Below are positions 23,819 through 32,613 of a DNA stretch of 64,000 nucleotides, piece after piece (position 1 is the first letter of the stretch; every line of letters begins with the position of its first letter). This stretch comes from Acidobacteriota bacterium (GTDB lineage: Bacteria > Acidobacteriota > Terriglobia > Bryobacterales > Bryobacteraceae). The notes beneath the pieces are model-generated. The model was not told the origin of the DNA. It saw only the letters and a list, made by a program, of their open reading frames with translations, and did not search any database. The stretch lies in the NCBI GenBank assembly GCA_947470805.1, contig CANIVU010000030.1, positions 1 to 64,000 of the forward strand, read 5' to 3'. The position numbers and the translations under genes are program-made.

Positions 23819-24253
23819 GTGACACGGTTTGGATTGGCAGTGGTTGTGATGGTGTTTGCCGCCTCGTGTGAGCGGGGGAAACCGGTTTGTGCCGAGGGGC
23901 AGCCGAGCGGGGCGGAGTTGATTCGCGGTGCCGATGTGGTGTTGGTGGGTACGGCGAAGGGCGGGGAAGTGACGGTTCATTCGGTGCTGCAGGGGCGGCT
24001 GCGGGAGTTGGCCGATCGGGGGGCGTTGACGGTGGACGGGGTGCCGGATGGCGTGGCGATTGTACCGTTGCGGCTGGTGGAAGGGCGGTACCGGACGGTG
24101 ACGGGGTGTTGGACGCCGGTGATCCCGTTGGCGTGGCGGCCGGCGGAGGGGTTGGCGCTGGGGGAGATATTGCGGTCGGGTGCTCCGGCGGGGATGAAGG
24201 GCCCGATTACGCCGGAGGCCGAACGGATATTTGGGGAACTGCCATCGCTATGA
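23819..24253 (+). CDS. Small putative lipoprotein, function unknown
   Basis: 144 residues with a lipoprotein signal ('LAVVVMVFAASCERG', C17). The mature part has a beta-rich pattern ('ADVVLVGTAKGGEVTVHSVLQGRL', 'VAIVPLRLVEGRYRTVTGCW') but no family I recognise. It starts at GTG, with a purine-rich AGGGATAGGGG a few bases upstream, and overlaps the next gene by 4 nt (ATGA). The pair may form one envelope unit. Codons end mostly in G, like other plus-strand genes here. Confidence 0.75.
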   Translation: MTRFGLAVVVMVFAASCERGKPVCAEGQPSGAELIRGADVVLVGTAKGGEVTVHSVLQGRLRELADRGALTVDGVPDGVAIVPLRLVEGRYRTVTGCWTPVIPLAWRPAEGLALGEILRSGAPAGMKGPITPEAERIFGELPSL

Positions 24254-25125
24254 TGGATGGCATGGGCTGGACGATTCCGAATCCGTGTTCGAAGCGGTTT
24301 GCCGATATGGCGGGGGATGAGCGGCGGCGGTTTTGCGAGACGTGCGGGACGCATGTGCATTCGGTGGAGTTGTATTCGGAGGCGGAGTTGGCTGCGATGG
24401 GGCCGATTTGCGGTTATAGTGGCGGTACGACGGAGGGGCCGCGGCAGGGGCGGCGAGCGTTGCTGGCGGGGGCGCTGTTGACGACGATTGCGCCGCTGCT
24501 GGCGCAGGAGGGGCAGTTTGTGATTGCCGTGAAGGACGCGAAGGGGGCGGGGGTGCCTTATGCGGAGGTTACGGTTGGGAGTCGCAAAGTGTTGGCGGAC
24601 GAGGCGGGGGTGGCGAACATTTCGGGGTTGCCGGTCGGTCGCCAGGAGGTGCAGGTGGCGAGTCGCGGATTTCGGATTTGGCGTGGGGCATACACCATTA
24701 CCAACCACGAACCGCGGAGAGTGGCGGCGGTTCTGGAGGTGGGATCGGTCGGGATTGTGGAATATGTGCAGCCAAAGGCGCGCGGCGGTGCTCCTGGGCG
24801 CGTGAGTCTTTCGGTACGTGATGGGAGCGGTGGTGTGATTGCGGGGGCTGAGGTTGTGGTCGTGAGCGCAAGTGGCGCCACGCGGCACAGCCGGACGGAC
24901 GACGATGGAAATGCAGTTGTGAGCGATGTGGAGCCGGGCGAAGTGAAGGTGAGCGTAGAGCGGGATGGATTTTCGGTTTGGAGGGCGAAACGGGGGGTGA
25001 ATGGGGGAGGGGAATTGCGGTTGGAAGTCTCGTTGATACTGCGGGGGCAGGACGTGAAAGTCGACGTGAAGGAGTCAGCCGGGCGCCGGTTTTGGAACTG
25101 GCTGAGCTCCTGCACGCGGAAGTAG
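24250..25125 (+). CDS. Envelope protein: Cys-rich N-terminus, one membrane segment, two Ig-like (CNA-B/carboxypeptidase-regulatory) domains
   Basis: 291 residues. The N-terminal 'PCSKRFADMAGDERRRFCETCGTHVHSVELYSEAE' (C13, C29, C32) is a short Cys-containing module seen on several Bacteroidetes and acidobacterial membrane proteins ('C..RW..M....RFC..C...V.D....'). Then comes an Arg-Arg plus hydrophobic stretch (residues 68-86, 'GRRALLAGALLTTIAPLLAQ') and two Ig-like repeats: 'QFVIAVKDAKGAGVPYAEVTVGS' and 'RVSLSVRDGSGGVIAGAEVVVVSA'. The topology would put the Cys module inside and the Ig domains outside. Such Ig repeats also cap Oar-type receptors. Function unknown. Confidence 0.8.
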   Translation: MMDGMGWTIPNPCSKRFADMAGDERRRFCETCGTHVHSVELYSEAELAAMGPICGYSGGTTEGPRQGRRALLAGALLTTIAPLLAQEGQFVIAVKDAKGAGVPYAEVTVGSRKVLADEAGVANISGLPVGRQEVQVASRGFRIWRGAYTITNHEPRRVAAVLEVGSVGIVEYVQPKARGGAPGRVSLSVRDGSGGVIAGAEVVVVSASGATRHSRTDDDGNAVVSDVEPGEVKVSVERDGFSVWRAKRGVNGGGELRLEVSLILRGQDVKVDVKESAGRRFWNWLSSCTRK

Positions 25126-25170
25126 GGGAGACGTTTTCCCACGGTGCGGTTGCGGGGGAGTGCAACGTTT

Positions 25171-25211
25171 GGGGACATACGGCCTATGCTCGTTCCGGCG
25201 CGTATGTCCCC
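25171..25211. terminator. Perfect 11-bp inverted repeat between converging genes
   Basis: GGGGACATACG (25171-25181) and CGTATGTCCCC (25201-25211) form a perfect stem with a 19-base loop, in the gap between two convergent genes. A T6 run follows only at 25237-25242, so it is not a textbook intrinsic terminator. It may work as a two-way transcription stop or be a dispersed palindromic element. Confidence 0.4.
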
Positions 25212-25263
25212 GGGGAGGCGAGTTGCTGCGTGCGTGTTTTTTGCTTCTGGGCTGATTCTGTCC

Positions 25264-26754
25264 CTAGAGCTTTTGGCCGATGATGGCGTAGTCCAGGCAG
25301 CCGAAGAAGGCTTCGCGGAAGTCGTCCGGGAGCGATGCCAGACTGGGCATGGAATCGATCGCTGGGGCTAACCGTTTGACCTCAATGCGGCCTAAACCGG
25401 CCTCTTCCATGTGGAAGGCGGCAAGGATGGGGGGCACGGGGCGGTGGTGTGTCGGATCGAGGTAAAAGTGCGTCGCGAAGATGGCAAGACACTCCGGATT
25501 GGGCGTTTCGAGGATCAAAACGCCACCTTTTTGCAGCTTTTTGGCGCAGTTTTTGACGAATTTTGGCAGCTCTAGAGGGGGTAAATGCTCGATCACCTGG
25601 CTGCAGAAGAGCACTTCATGGGCTTCGTCGGGTTCGTTTTCGAGCCACTGGAAGAGATCGGCCACGCGAGCGTTGAGTCCCTTCGATTGGCAGATGGCGA
25701 CCGACTCCTGGTCCCCATCGATGCCGAGGGCGGGGATGCCTTTTTCCTTCAGCAACTCCAGCATTTCGCCGCGGCCACAGCCCAGGTCGATGACGCGGGT
25801 TTTGCCGGTGAAGTAGTCGAGGTAGTTTTCGAAGTTCTGGCGAACGTACAGTTCCGGGCCGCGGTAGCGTTCGGCGAAACGGAGGAAGTCGTAGGGGTGT
25901 TGGGATTCCGCCGCTGGCGCTGGGACGGGCGGGAGGGTGGCGGCGGCGAAGGCCTTTTGGCGAACCGAGCGAAGTTCGGAGTGGATGATGGTTTCGTATT
26001 CAGTCCGGATGCGGTCGAGATCGGCCCAGAGACGTTTTTGGATGCCGTCGTTGGCGCGGTTGAGGGCGCCTTCGAAATCGCGGTGTTGGGCTTGGGCGAT
26101 CTCGCGGAACGTCCCTTCCATTTGCGATGTGCGATGGCTGAAGCCGCTCTGCAGATCGGCGACGCTGCGGAGGAACTGGGTTTCGTTGATGCCCAGTTTG
26201 CGCTCCCACTCCTTGCGCCATTCGTGCCAGTGCTTGGTGATGTCGGCGAGTTCGGTGGCGCGATCTTTCAGCGGTTCGATGCGCACTTCAGCGGCGGCGA
26301 TGCGATGGTTGGTGTGTTCGAGGGCTTCGGGGAGATAGCCGAATCGGTTGGCGACGGTATCGATGGCGGCCTGGCATTCGCTGATGGCGGTGGCGATGGA
26401 TTCGAGGGCGCGGTTGTGATCGTTGAGCGCTTCGAGTGTAGCCTGTACACAGTTCATCTGGGCTCGGTTGAACTCCACCTGTTCGCGGACGTGCCAATCT
26501 AGGACGCGGGCGATGAAGTGCTTCCACTTCTGGATGAGCTTATTTTTGAGGCCGCCGGGACGCGGGTTGACGGTGCCGATGGCGGCGACCTTCGCTTCGG
26601 CGGCGTCGCGGGCGTGGAGGAGCGGCAGGAGCGGGGCCAGAGGCACGCCGAAGGTGCCGCGCTCGCCTTGGGGATGGCGGGCGCGGACACGGTCCTGGAT
26701 TTCGCGGACGGCCTGTTCGAGTTCGCGCAACGAGGCGTCCTGCTCAGCGGCCAC
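25264..26754 (-). CDS. Class I methyltransferase with long coiled-coil N-terminus
   Basis: 496 residues, GTG start overlapping queF by 11 nt. Residues about 90-265 are heptad-rich and charged (several 'LEALNDHNRALESIATAIS'-like stretches), predicting coiled coil. Residues about 300-496 form an SAM-dependent methyltransferase: motif I 'VIDLGCGRGEMLELL' (321-335), 'GIDGDQESVAICQSKGL', 'EVLFCSQVIEHLPPLELPKFVKNC' and 'GGVLILETPNPE'. This layout resembles chain-length regulators that cap or methylate O-antigen and other surface glycans, such as WbdD-like proteins, although the kinase part is missing. Role inferred: polysaccharide modification. Confidence 0.8.
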   Translation of the reverse strand: MAAEQDASLRELEQAVREIQDRVRARHPQGERGTFGVPLAPLLPLLHARDAAEAKVAAIGTVNPRPGGLKNKLIQKWKHFIARVLDWHVREQVEFNRAQMNCVQATLEALNDHNRALESIATAISECQAAIDTVANRFGYLPEALEHTNHRIAAAEVRIEPLKDRATELADITKHWHEWRKEWERKLGINETQFLRSVADLQSGFSHRTSQMEGTFREIAQAQHRDFEGALNRANDGIQKRLWADLDRIRTEYETIIHSELRSVRQKAFAAATLPPVPAPAAESQHPYDFLRFAERYRGPELYVRQNFENYLDYFTGKTRVIDLGCGRGEMLELLKEKGIPALGIDGDQESVAICQSKGLNARVADLFQWLENEPDEAHEVLFCSQVIEHLPPLELPKFVKNCAKKLQKGGVLILETPNPECLAIFATHFYLDPTHHRPVPPILAAFHMEEAGLGRIEVKRLAPAIDSMPSLASLPDDFREAFFGCLDYAIIGQKL

Positions 26755-27166
26755 GCTTGCTGCCCTTTTTCTGCGGCCGTTCGTAGCTGGCGCGGATGAT
26801 GGTGGCGATGCCGCCTCGGGGGGTGAAATCGCCGATGACGGTGGCGCGGATGGGGTCGGCGTATTTGACCACGTCGCGGAGGAACTTATTGACGATGTTT
26901 TCCTGGAAGATACCGAGGTTGCGGTAGGCGAGCCAGTACATCTTCAATGACTTCAGCTCCAGGCAATTTTCGCCGGGGGTATAGCGGAGCGTGATCACGC
27001 CGTGATCGGGCAGCCCGGTTTTGGGGCACACGGAGGTGAACTCCGGGTTGATGATTTCGATCTCGTACTCCTCGCTGTACTGGCTGGGCCAGCATTCGAT
27101 TTCGGGGAGTTCGGCATCTACGCCGGAGTGGGCGTGATCGTCGGTATAAGCCTTGTTCTTTTTCAT
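26744..27166 (-). CDS. queF: NADPH-dependent 7-cyano-7-deazaguanine reductase
   Basis: 140 residues of the short (unimodular) QueF. It reduces preQ0 to preQ1 in queuosine biosynthesis. C47 in 'TSVCPKTGLPDHG' forms the thioimide with preQ0; D54 follows; the NADPH-binding 'ELKSLKMYW' block is present. Other queuosine genes (queC, queD, queE, tgt) are not in the window. It starts with ATG overlapping the upstream TIGR00300 gene by 4 nt. Cytoplasmic. All diagnostic residues are present. Confidence 0.95.
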   Translation of the reverse strand: MKKNKAYTDDHAHSGVDAELPEIECWPSQYSEEYEIEIINPEFTSVCPKTGLPDHGVITLRYTPGENCLELKSLKMYWLAYRNLGIFQENIVNKFLRDVVKYADPIRATVIGDFTPRGGIATIIRASYERPQKKGSKRGR

Positions 27167-28401
27167 GCGGGAATGAGGAAGCGGGATAGGTGATCGAGGA
27201 AGAGGCCGACGTCGGTAACGACGCCGACGGCCTGGCCGGTGCCACGGTCACTGACCTTGGTGGCGACTGCCGGATTGATGTCGACACAGACGATTTTGAC
27301 CCAGCTAGGGAGCATGTTGCCGGTGGCGATGGAGTGGAGCATGGAGCTCAAGCAGATTACCAGGCCAGCGCCTTGGAGATGCTCGTTGTAGGCGTCCTGC
27401 GCCTCGTTCATGTCGGTGATGGTGTCGGGCAGGGGGCCGTCGTCACGCAGGCTGCCGGCGAGGACGAAGGGCACGTTGGCTTTCACGCATTCGTACATGA
27501 CGCCGGTGGTGAGGCGGCCGGATTCGACGGCGCCTTTGATGCCGCCGGCGTGGTTGATGGCGTTAATGGCGCGCATGTGATTGCGGTGGCCGTGTTCTTC
27601 CAGGCGCCCATCGACGACGCGGACGCCGAGCGAGGTGCCGAGGAGGGCGGCTTCAATATCGTGGACGGCGAGGGCGTTGCCGGCGAGCAGGGCGTCGACC
27701 CAGCCATTCTGGATGAGCTTCGACAGCGGGCCGACGCCACCGGTGTGGACGACGACGGGGCCGGAGACGATGATGATCTTCTTCCCATCGCGGCGCATCT
27801 GTTCCATGATGGCGGCGGTTTGGCGGACGGCGGTATCGACCTGCCGTTCGGAAGAGATCTCGTTGCTCATGAAGCTGAAGCCGTGGCGATCGCGTTCCTT
27901 CGACTCCGGGATGACGCGGATGCCGCGCATGCCGACGACGACTTTATCGTTCGCCTTCAAGTCGCGGAGGCGGCGGCAGGAGGCGGTGCCATCGGCGGCG
28001 AGGACGACCATGGCGTCCATGCGCTGGCGGCCGACGGGGACCCAATTGTTGTTGATGCGGACTTCGGTGCGGTGGTTGGTGGTGGAGTAGAAGTCCTCCG
28101 GGGCGCAGCAATCCTTTTCGACGATGCGGGTTTCGGCGTCGCCGTCTTCGGCCGGGGTGCAGCCGAGGCCGAGGAGCTGGCCGAGGAGGGAGTCCATGCG
28201 CTCGCGGTCCGGGGTCTCGATTTTGAGGCGGAGGTGGGAGGGGTCGGAGTTGGTGCGGCCGATCTGAAAGATCTCGACTTCGAAGCGTCCTTGAAACTCG
28301 ACGACGGTGTCGAAGATCCTTTCCATGATGTGCGAATCAATTAAATGGCCGTGGGCTTCGACGGTTTCCTGGAAGGGAAGTGGAACGTTTACGGGATCCA
28401 T
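27163..28401 (-). CDS. TIGR00300-family protein (LOR/SDH bifunctional region, ornithine-cyclodeaminase-like)
   Basis: 412 residues. The N-terminal about 100 ('DTVVEFQGRFEVEIFQIGRTNSDPSHLRLKIE') is the LOR/SDH-type domain; the rest is a Rossmann domain with 'KKIIIVSGPVVVHTGG', 'VDALLAGNALAVHDIEAALLGTSLG', 'NHMRAINAINHAGGIKGAVESG' and 'WVKIVCVDINPAVATKVSDRG'. Relatives include the archaeal ornithine cyclodeaminase and the C-terminal half of cyanobacterial AgrE/ArgZ arginine dihydrolase, so conversion of ornithine to proline plus ammonia is a reasonable guess. Not homologous to classical ornithine cyclodeaminase. It leads the operon with queF and the coiled-coil methyltransferase. Confidence 0.85.
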   Translation of the reverse strand: MDPVNVPLPFQETVEAHGHLIDSHIMERIFDTVVEFQGRFEVEIFQIGRTNSDPSHLRLKIETPDRERMDSLLGQLLGLGCTPAEDGDAETRIVEKDCCAPEDFYSTTNHRTEVRINNNWVPVGRQRMDAMVVLAADGTASCRRLRDLKANDKVVVGMRGIRVIPESKERDRHGFSFMSNEISSERQVDTAVRQTAAIMEQMRRDGKKIIIVSGPVVVHTGGVGPLSKLIQNGWVDALLAGNALAVHDIEAALLGTSLGVRVVDGRLEEHGHRNHMRAINAINHAGGIKGAVESGRLTTGVMYECVKANVPFVLAGSLRDDGPLPDTITDMNEAQDAYNEHLQGAGLVICLSSMLHSIATGNMLPSWVKIVCVDINPAVATKVSDRGTGQAVGVVTDVGLFLDHLSRFLIPA

Positions 28402-28452
28402 GCTTCCTTACAGGATAACGGGTAATAGCGACTACAATGAAAAAACGAGACC

Positions 28453-30393
28453 ATGACGATCCCGATTGCCTGGCAACCGGACTCCGACGCGCAGGCGCGG
28501 GCACGGCTAACTGAGTTTCTCCGCCAATGCGGCGAGGCGGATTTTGACTCGCTTTATAAGCGATCTGTAGCGGATGTGGAGTGGTTTACCGAGCAGTTGC
28601 TGCGGTTTTTGGCCATCAAGTTTGACCCGCCTTACGAGAAGTTACTGGACACCTCGGCGGGAGTGGAATGGGCGCGGTGGTGTGTGGGCGGCGGGCTGAA
28701 TATCAGCACGGCGTGTTTGGCGGGCAAGGACCTGGCGCAGACGGCGGTGGCCTGGGAGGGGGAAGAGGGCACGACGCGGGCGTGGAGTTACCGGGCGTTG
28801 AAGGTGATGGTGCAGAAGTGTTCGGCCGGGTTGCGGGACCTGGGGATTGGCAAGGGCGACGCGGTGGGCGTGCACCTGCCGATGATGCCGGAGACGGTGG
28901 CGGTGATGCTGGCGTTGGCGCGGATTGGGGCGATTGCCGTGCCGTTGTTTACGGGTTACGGGCCTGTGGCGATTGCCGAGCGGATGCAGGACGTGGGCGC
29001 GAAGCTGATTTTTACGGCGAACGCGTTTCCGCGGCGGGGACGGGTGATTGGTTCGAAGGTGACGGTGGACGAGGCGATTGCGCGGTGTGAGGCGATTCGG
29101 CATGTGGTGGTGGTGACACGCGTTGAAGGCCATGCGACGCCGATGACCGAGGGCCGGGATGTGACGTGGGAGGCGCTGTGCGAGCGCGGTACGGACCAAC
29201 ACGTGGAGCCGACGGGGGCGGAGGACCCGCTACTCATCGTTTATACGTCCGGGACGACGGGGCGGCCGAAGGGGATCGTGCACGCGCACTGCGGGTTTCC
29301 GATTAAATCGGCGGCCGATATGGCGTTTGGGTTCAACGTCGGCTGGCGGACGCGGATTGGCTGGGTGACCGATATTGGCTGGATGATGGGGCCGTGGCTG
29401 ATCTACGGCTCGCTGTTGCTGGGCGGGACGATGGCGCTATTTGACGGGGCGCCGGATCATCCGCATCCGGCGCGGATCTGGGCGTTTGCGGACCGGCAGA
29501 ATGTTTCGGTGCTGGGCCTTTCGCCGACGCTGATCCGGGCGCTGGAGGTGCATGGAGAAGAGTGGTCGCACCTGCATAGTTTGGGATCACTGAACTGCTT
29601 TGGTTCGACGGGGGAGCCGTGGAATCCCGATCCTTGGTGGTGGCTGTTCGATAAGGTGGGGAAGCGGAAGATACCGATCATCAACTACTCCGGCGGGACG
29701 GAGATTGCCGGTGGGATTCTGTGCGATAACCCGGTGTTGGGGACGAAGCCGTGCGGGTTTGCGGCGCCGTGTTTGGGTATGGCCGCCGATGTGGTGAACG
29801 AGCAGGGGGAGAGCGTGCGGGGCGAGGTGGGCGAACTGGTGATTCGTAAGCCGTGGCTGGGCATGGCGCGTGGTTTTCACGGGGATCCGGAGCGGTATCT
29901 GGACACGTATTGGCGGACGTTCCCGGGCGTTTGGCGGCACGGCGATTTTGCGCGGATTGACGCCGACGGGTATTGGTTTATTGAAGGCCGTAGCGACGAC
30001 ACGATCAAAGTTGCCGGCAAGCGCGTGGGGCCGGCGGAGGTGGAGAGCGTGTTGGTGGGCCATCCGCAGGTACGGGAGGCGGCGGCGGTGGCGGTGCCGG
30101 ATGCGTTGAAGGGTTCGGCGATTGCGGCGTTTGTGGTGTTGCGGGAGGGGGAGGGAAGTGACGCGTTGTGTGAGGAGTTGAAGGACCGGGTGGCGGTGGA
30201 GCTGGGTAAGCCGTTGCGGCCGGCGGAGGTGGTGGTGGTGCGCGGGATTCCGAAGACGCGGAATGGGAAGTTGATGCGGCGGCTGGTGCGGGCGGCGTGG
30301 CTGGGCGAGGCGGCGGGCGATGTGACGGCGCTCGAAGACGCGAGGTTGCTGGACGAGATTGCGGCGGCGCGCGGGAACATGAAGAAATCCTGA
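28453..30393 (+). CDS. Acetyl-CoA-synthetase-like AMP-forming ligase
   Basis: 646 residues of the ANL (AMP-dependent synthetase) superfamily: P-loop 'LLIVYTSGTTGRPKGIVHAH', 'INYSGGTEIAGG', 'GVWRHGDFARIDADGYWFIEGRSDDTIKVAGKRVGPAEVES' and the catalytic lysine region 'GIPKTRNGKLMRR'. The N-terminal cap ('GLNISTACL') and length fit the acetyl/propionyl/acetoacetyl-CoA synthetase branch rather than fatty-acyl ligases. It activates a short-chain acid to its CoA thioester. Divergent from the TIGR00300 gene with 51 bp between starts. The next gene starts 38 bp downstream. Exact acid unknown. Confidence 0.92.
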   Translation: MTIPIAWQPDSDAQARARLTEFLRQCGEADFDSLYKRSVADVEWFTEQLLRFLAIKFDPPYEKLLDTSAGVEWARWCVGGGLNISTACLAGKDLAQTAVAWEGEEGTTRAWSYRALKVMVQKCSAGLRDLGIGKGDAVGVHLPMMPETVAVMLALARIGAIAVPLFTGYGPVAIAERMQDVGAKLIFTANAFPRRGRVIGSKVTVDEAIARCEAIRHVVVVTRVEGHATPMTEGRDVTWEALCERGTDQHVEPTGAEDPLLIVYTSGTTGRPKGIVHAHCGFPIKSAADMAFGFNVGWRTRIGWVTDIGWMMGPWLIYGSLLLGGTMALFDGAPDHPHPARIWAFADRQNVSVLGLSPTLIRALEVHGEEWSHLHSLGSLNCFGSTGEPWNPDPWWWLFDKVGKRKIPIINYSGGTEIAGGILCDNPVLGTKPCGFAAPCLGMAADVVNEQGESVRGEVGELVIRKPWLGMARGFHGDPERYLDTYWRTFPGVWRHGDFARIDADGYWFIEGRSDDTIKVAGKRVGPAEVESVLVGHPQVREAAAVAVPDALKGSAIAAFVVLREGEGSDALCEELKDRVAVELGKPLRPAEVVVVRGIPKTRNGKLMRRLVRAAWLGEAAGDVTALEDARLLDEIAAARGNMKKS

Positions 30394-30431
30394 GGGACCG
30401 GGCGCGCGATCTATGTTACGATTCGCGTGGA

Positions 30432-31124
30432 ATGGATGTCACCAGAGTACTTGTCGTAGAAGACGAAAAACGCATTGCGGACTTTATCTCGCGAGGCTTG
30501 GAGAGCGCGGGCTATCAGGTTGCCACGGTGCACGATGGGACCAGCGCGTTGGAAAAGATCCACGAGATTGAGTTCGACATGATCGTGCTGGATCTGGGGT
30601 TGCCGGACATGGACGGGCTGAAGGTTTTGGAAAAGATCCGGAACCGGAAGATGTCTCCGTCGGTGCTGATTTTGTCGGCGCGGGGCAATGTGGAAGACCG
30701 CGTGAAGGGTTTGGAGATGGGCGCCGACGACTATCTGGTGAAGCCGTTTGCGTTTGTGGAGTTTCTGGCGCGGGTGCGGGCGCTGCTGCGGCGCGGGTCG
30801 ACGATGCCGGAGCGGTTCCAGGTGGGGGATTTGGCGTTGGACGCGTTGCGCCGGAAAGTCACGCGCGCCGGCGAGCCGATTGATCTGGCGCCGAAGGAGT
30901 TCAGCATACTGGAATATCTGATGCGGCACCGGGGCAAGGCGTTGAGCCGGACGATGATCGTGGAGCATGTCTGGGACATGGACTACGACGGGTTGACGAA
31001 TATCGTGGACGTCTATATTCGGCACCTGCGCAGCAAGATTGACGATGAGTATCCGGTGAAGCTGATCCACACTGTGCGCGGCATCGGTTATATGATCGAT
31101 TTGCCGGCCGAATTGAAGAGCTAA
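30432..31124 (+). CDS. OmpR/PhoB-family response regulator
   Basis: 230 residues: receiver domain with acidic pocket (E10, D11), phosphoacceptor D54 in 'IVLDLGLPDMDG', and 'DDYLVKPF' lysine; then a winged-helix DNA-binding domain ('APKEFSILEYLMRHRGKALSRTMIVEHVWD', 'VDVYIRHLRSKID', 'VRGIGYMI'). The ATG at 30432 starts directly on the receiver; upstream in-frame codons would run into the synthetase gene. Forms a two-component pair with the histidine kinase 21 bp downstream. The 'MDVTRVLVVEDEKRIADFISRGLE' start resembles the CusR/heavy-metal-type subgroup. Signal unknown. Confidence 0.95.
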   Translation: MDVTRVLVVEDEKRIADFISRGLESAGYQVATVHDGTSALEKIHEIEFDMIVLDLGLPDMDGLKVLEKIRNRKMSPSVLILSARGNVEDRVKGLEMGADDYLVKPFAFVEFLARVRALLRRGSTMPERFQVGDLALDALRRKVTRAGEPIDLAPKEFSILEYLMRHRGKALSRTMIVEHVWDMDYDGLTNIVDVYIRHLRSKIDDEYPVKLIHTVRGIGYMIDLPAELKS

Positions 31125-31145
31125 TTCGGCGCGGGCCTCGCGGGC

Positions 31146-32609
31146 ATGCCTCATACAGGAAGATATAAGAGCCTCCGGTTCCGGCTGACGATCAGCTACA
31201 TTCTGATTTTCGGCCTCTTGCTGACGGCGATCGGGATTACCTTCCGTTCGCGGTTGATGACGATCATCCAGGACCGCGTGGAAGAGGCGGTGATGGAGGA
31301 TTGGAGCGCGGCGCGCGGGTTCTTGAAGGTGGAGCGCGAGCAGGCGATCTGGACGGTGGATCCGCGGGAGATGGACCGGACGGTGTTTCTGGAACGGTTG
31401 CGCCGGTTTGTGATGGTTGCCGATTCGCAGGGCGAAGTGCTGGAGATGTCGAACGGGTACCGGCAGCAAGGCGTGGAGTCGGCCGCGGAGATCCGGGAGC
31501 GGTTCCGCGAAGGCAGTCCGCAACTGGTGGTGAAGGAGCAGGGGAAGGACCGGGTGCTGCTGCGGTACGGGGTGTTCCGGAGTGAGGGCAAGCCGTATCT
31601 GCTGGTGGTGGGGCGGCGGATGACGGACGTCGATGGTTTGCCGAACGCGTTTTTGAGCGACTACTTTACGGTGCTTCCGGTACTGCTGCTGGTGACCGGG
31701 ATTTTGGGCTGGTTCATGGCGGGGCGCGCGTTGATGCCGGTGAACAAGGTGGCTGAGGCGGCGCAGCGCATTTCCGGATCGAATCTGCATTTGCGGATTC
31801 CGCTACGGTTTGCCAACGACGAATTGGAGCAGTTGATTGTCGCGTTCAACACGATGATGGACCGGTTGTCGGAGAGTTTTGAACAGGTTCGGCGATTTTC
31901 GACCGATGTTTCGCATGAGCTGCGCACTCCGTTGACGGCGATTCGGGGGCAGTTGGAAGTGGCGTTGATGACCGCGGAAAAGGAAGAGGACTTCCGGGAA
32001 GCGATTGTGAATGCGCTGGAGGATGTGGACCGGATTTCGAACATCGTGCGAGCGCTGTTGTTGTTGTCGCAGGCCGAGACGGGCCAGTTGGCGTTGCACA
32101 AGGACGCGGTGAATTTGACGGAAGTGGTGGCGGAGCTGGCCGAGCAGTTCCGGACGACGGCGCAGGAGTCGGGGTTGGAGCTGGAGTGGAATCTGGACGA
32201 CGACGTCTACATTCTGGGTGACCGGACGCAGATGGACCGGCTGGTGACGAATCTGCTTTCGAACGCGTTGAAGTACACGCCGGCCGAGGGGCATGTGCTG
32301 GTGGAGGTGCGGCGGGAGTTGTCGACGGGATCGGCGATCCTGACGGTGGCCGATGATGGGAAGGGCATTCCGCCGGAGAGTTTGCCGCATATTTTTGACC
32401 GGTTTTACCGTGTGCCGGGCGAGGATCCGGACAAGGGATTGGGGCTGGGATTGAGCTTCGTGAACTGGATTGTGAAGGCGCACGAGGGCCGGTTGGACGT
32501 GCAGAGCACGGTGGGGGCGGGGACGACGTTTACGATCACGTTGAAGTTGCACCAACCTGAACCGGTTGCCGATGCGGGTTCCATTCCGCTGGCGGAAGCG
32601 CGACAATAA
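31146..32609 (+). CDS. Membrane sensor histidine kinase
   Basis: 487 residues. TM1 about residues 12-32, a periplasmic sensor of about 140 residues with no recognised domain, TM2 about 174-193, HAMP about 195-247, HisKA with H257 in 'FSTDVSHELRTPLTAIRGQL', and HATPase with 'DRLVTNLLSNALKYTP' (N box), 'VADDGKGIPPESLPHIFDRFYRV' and 'GLGLGLSFVNWIV'. It pairs with the preceding response regulator. Architecture resembles CusS-type kinases. All catalytic blocks are intact. The sensor part is charged and may bind a cation or a partner protein (inference). Confidence 0.95.
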   Translation: MPHTGRYKSLRFRLTISYILIFGLLLTAIGITFRSRLMTIIQDRVEEAVMEDWSAARGFLKVEREQAIWTVDPREMDRTVFLERLRRFVMVADSQGEVLEMSNGYRQQGVESAAEIRERFREGSPQLVVKEQGKDRVLLRYGVFRSEGKPYLLVVGRRMTDVDGLPNAFLSDYFTVLPVLLLVTGILGWFMAGRALMPVNKVAEAAQRISGSNLHLRIPLRFANDELEQLIVAFNTMMDRLSESFEQVRRFSTDVSHELRTPLTAIRGQLEVALMTAEKEEDFREAIVNALEDVDRISNIVRALLLLSQAETGQLALHKDAVNLTEVVAELAEQFRTTAQESGLELEWNLDDDVYILGDRTQMDRLVTNLLSNALKYTPAEGHVLVEVRRELSTGSAILTVADDGKGIPPESLPHIFDRFYRVPGEDPDKGLGLGLSFVNWIVKAHEGRLDVQSTVGAGTTFTITLKLHQPEPVADAGSIPLAEARQ

Positions 32610-32613
32610 CGAG

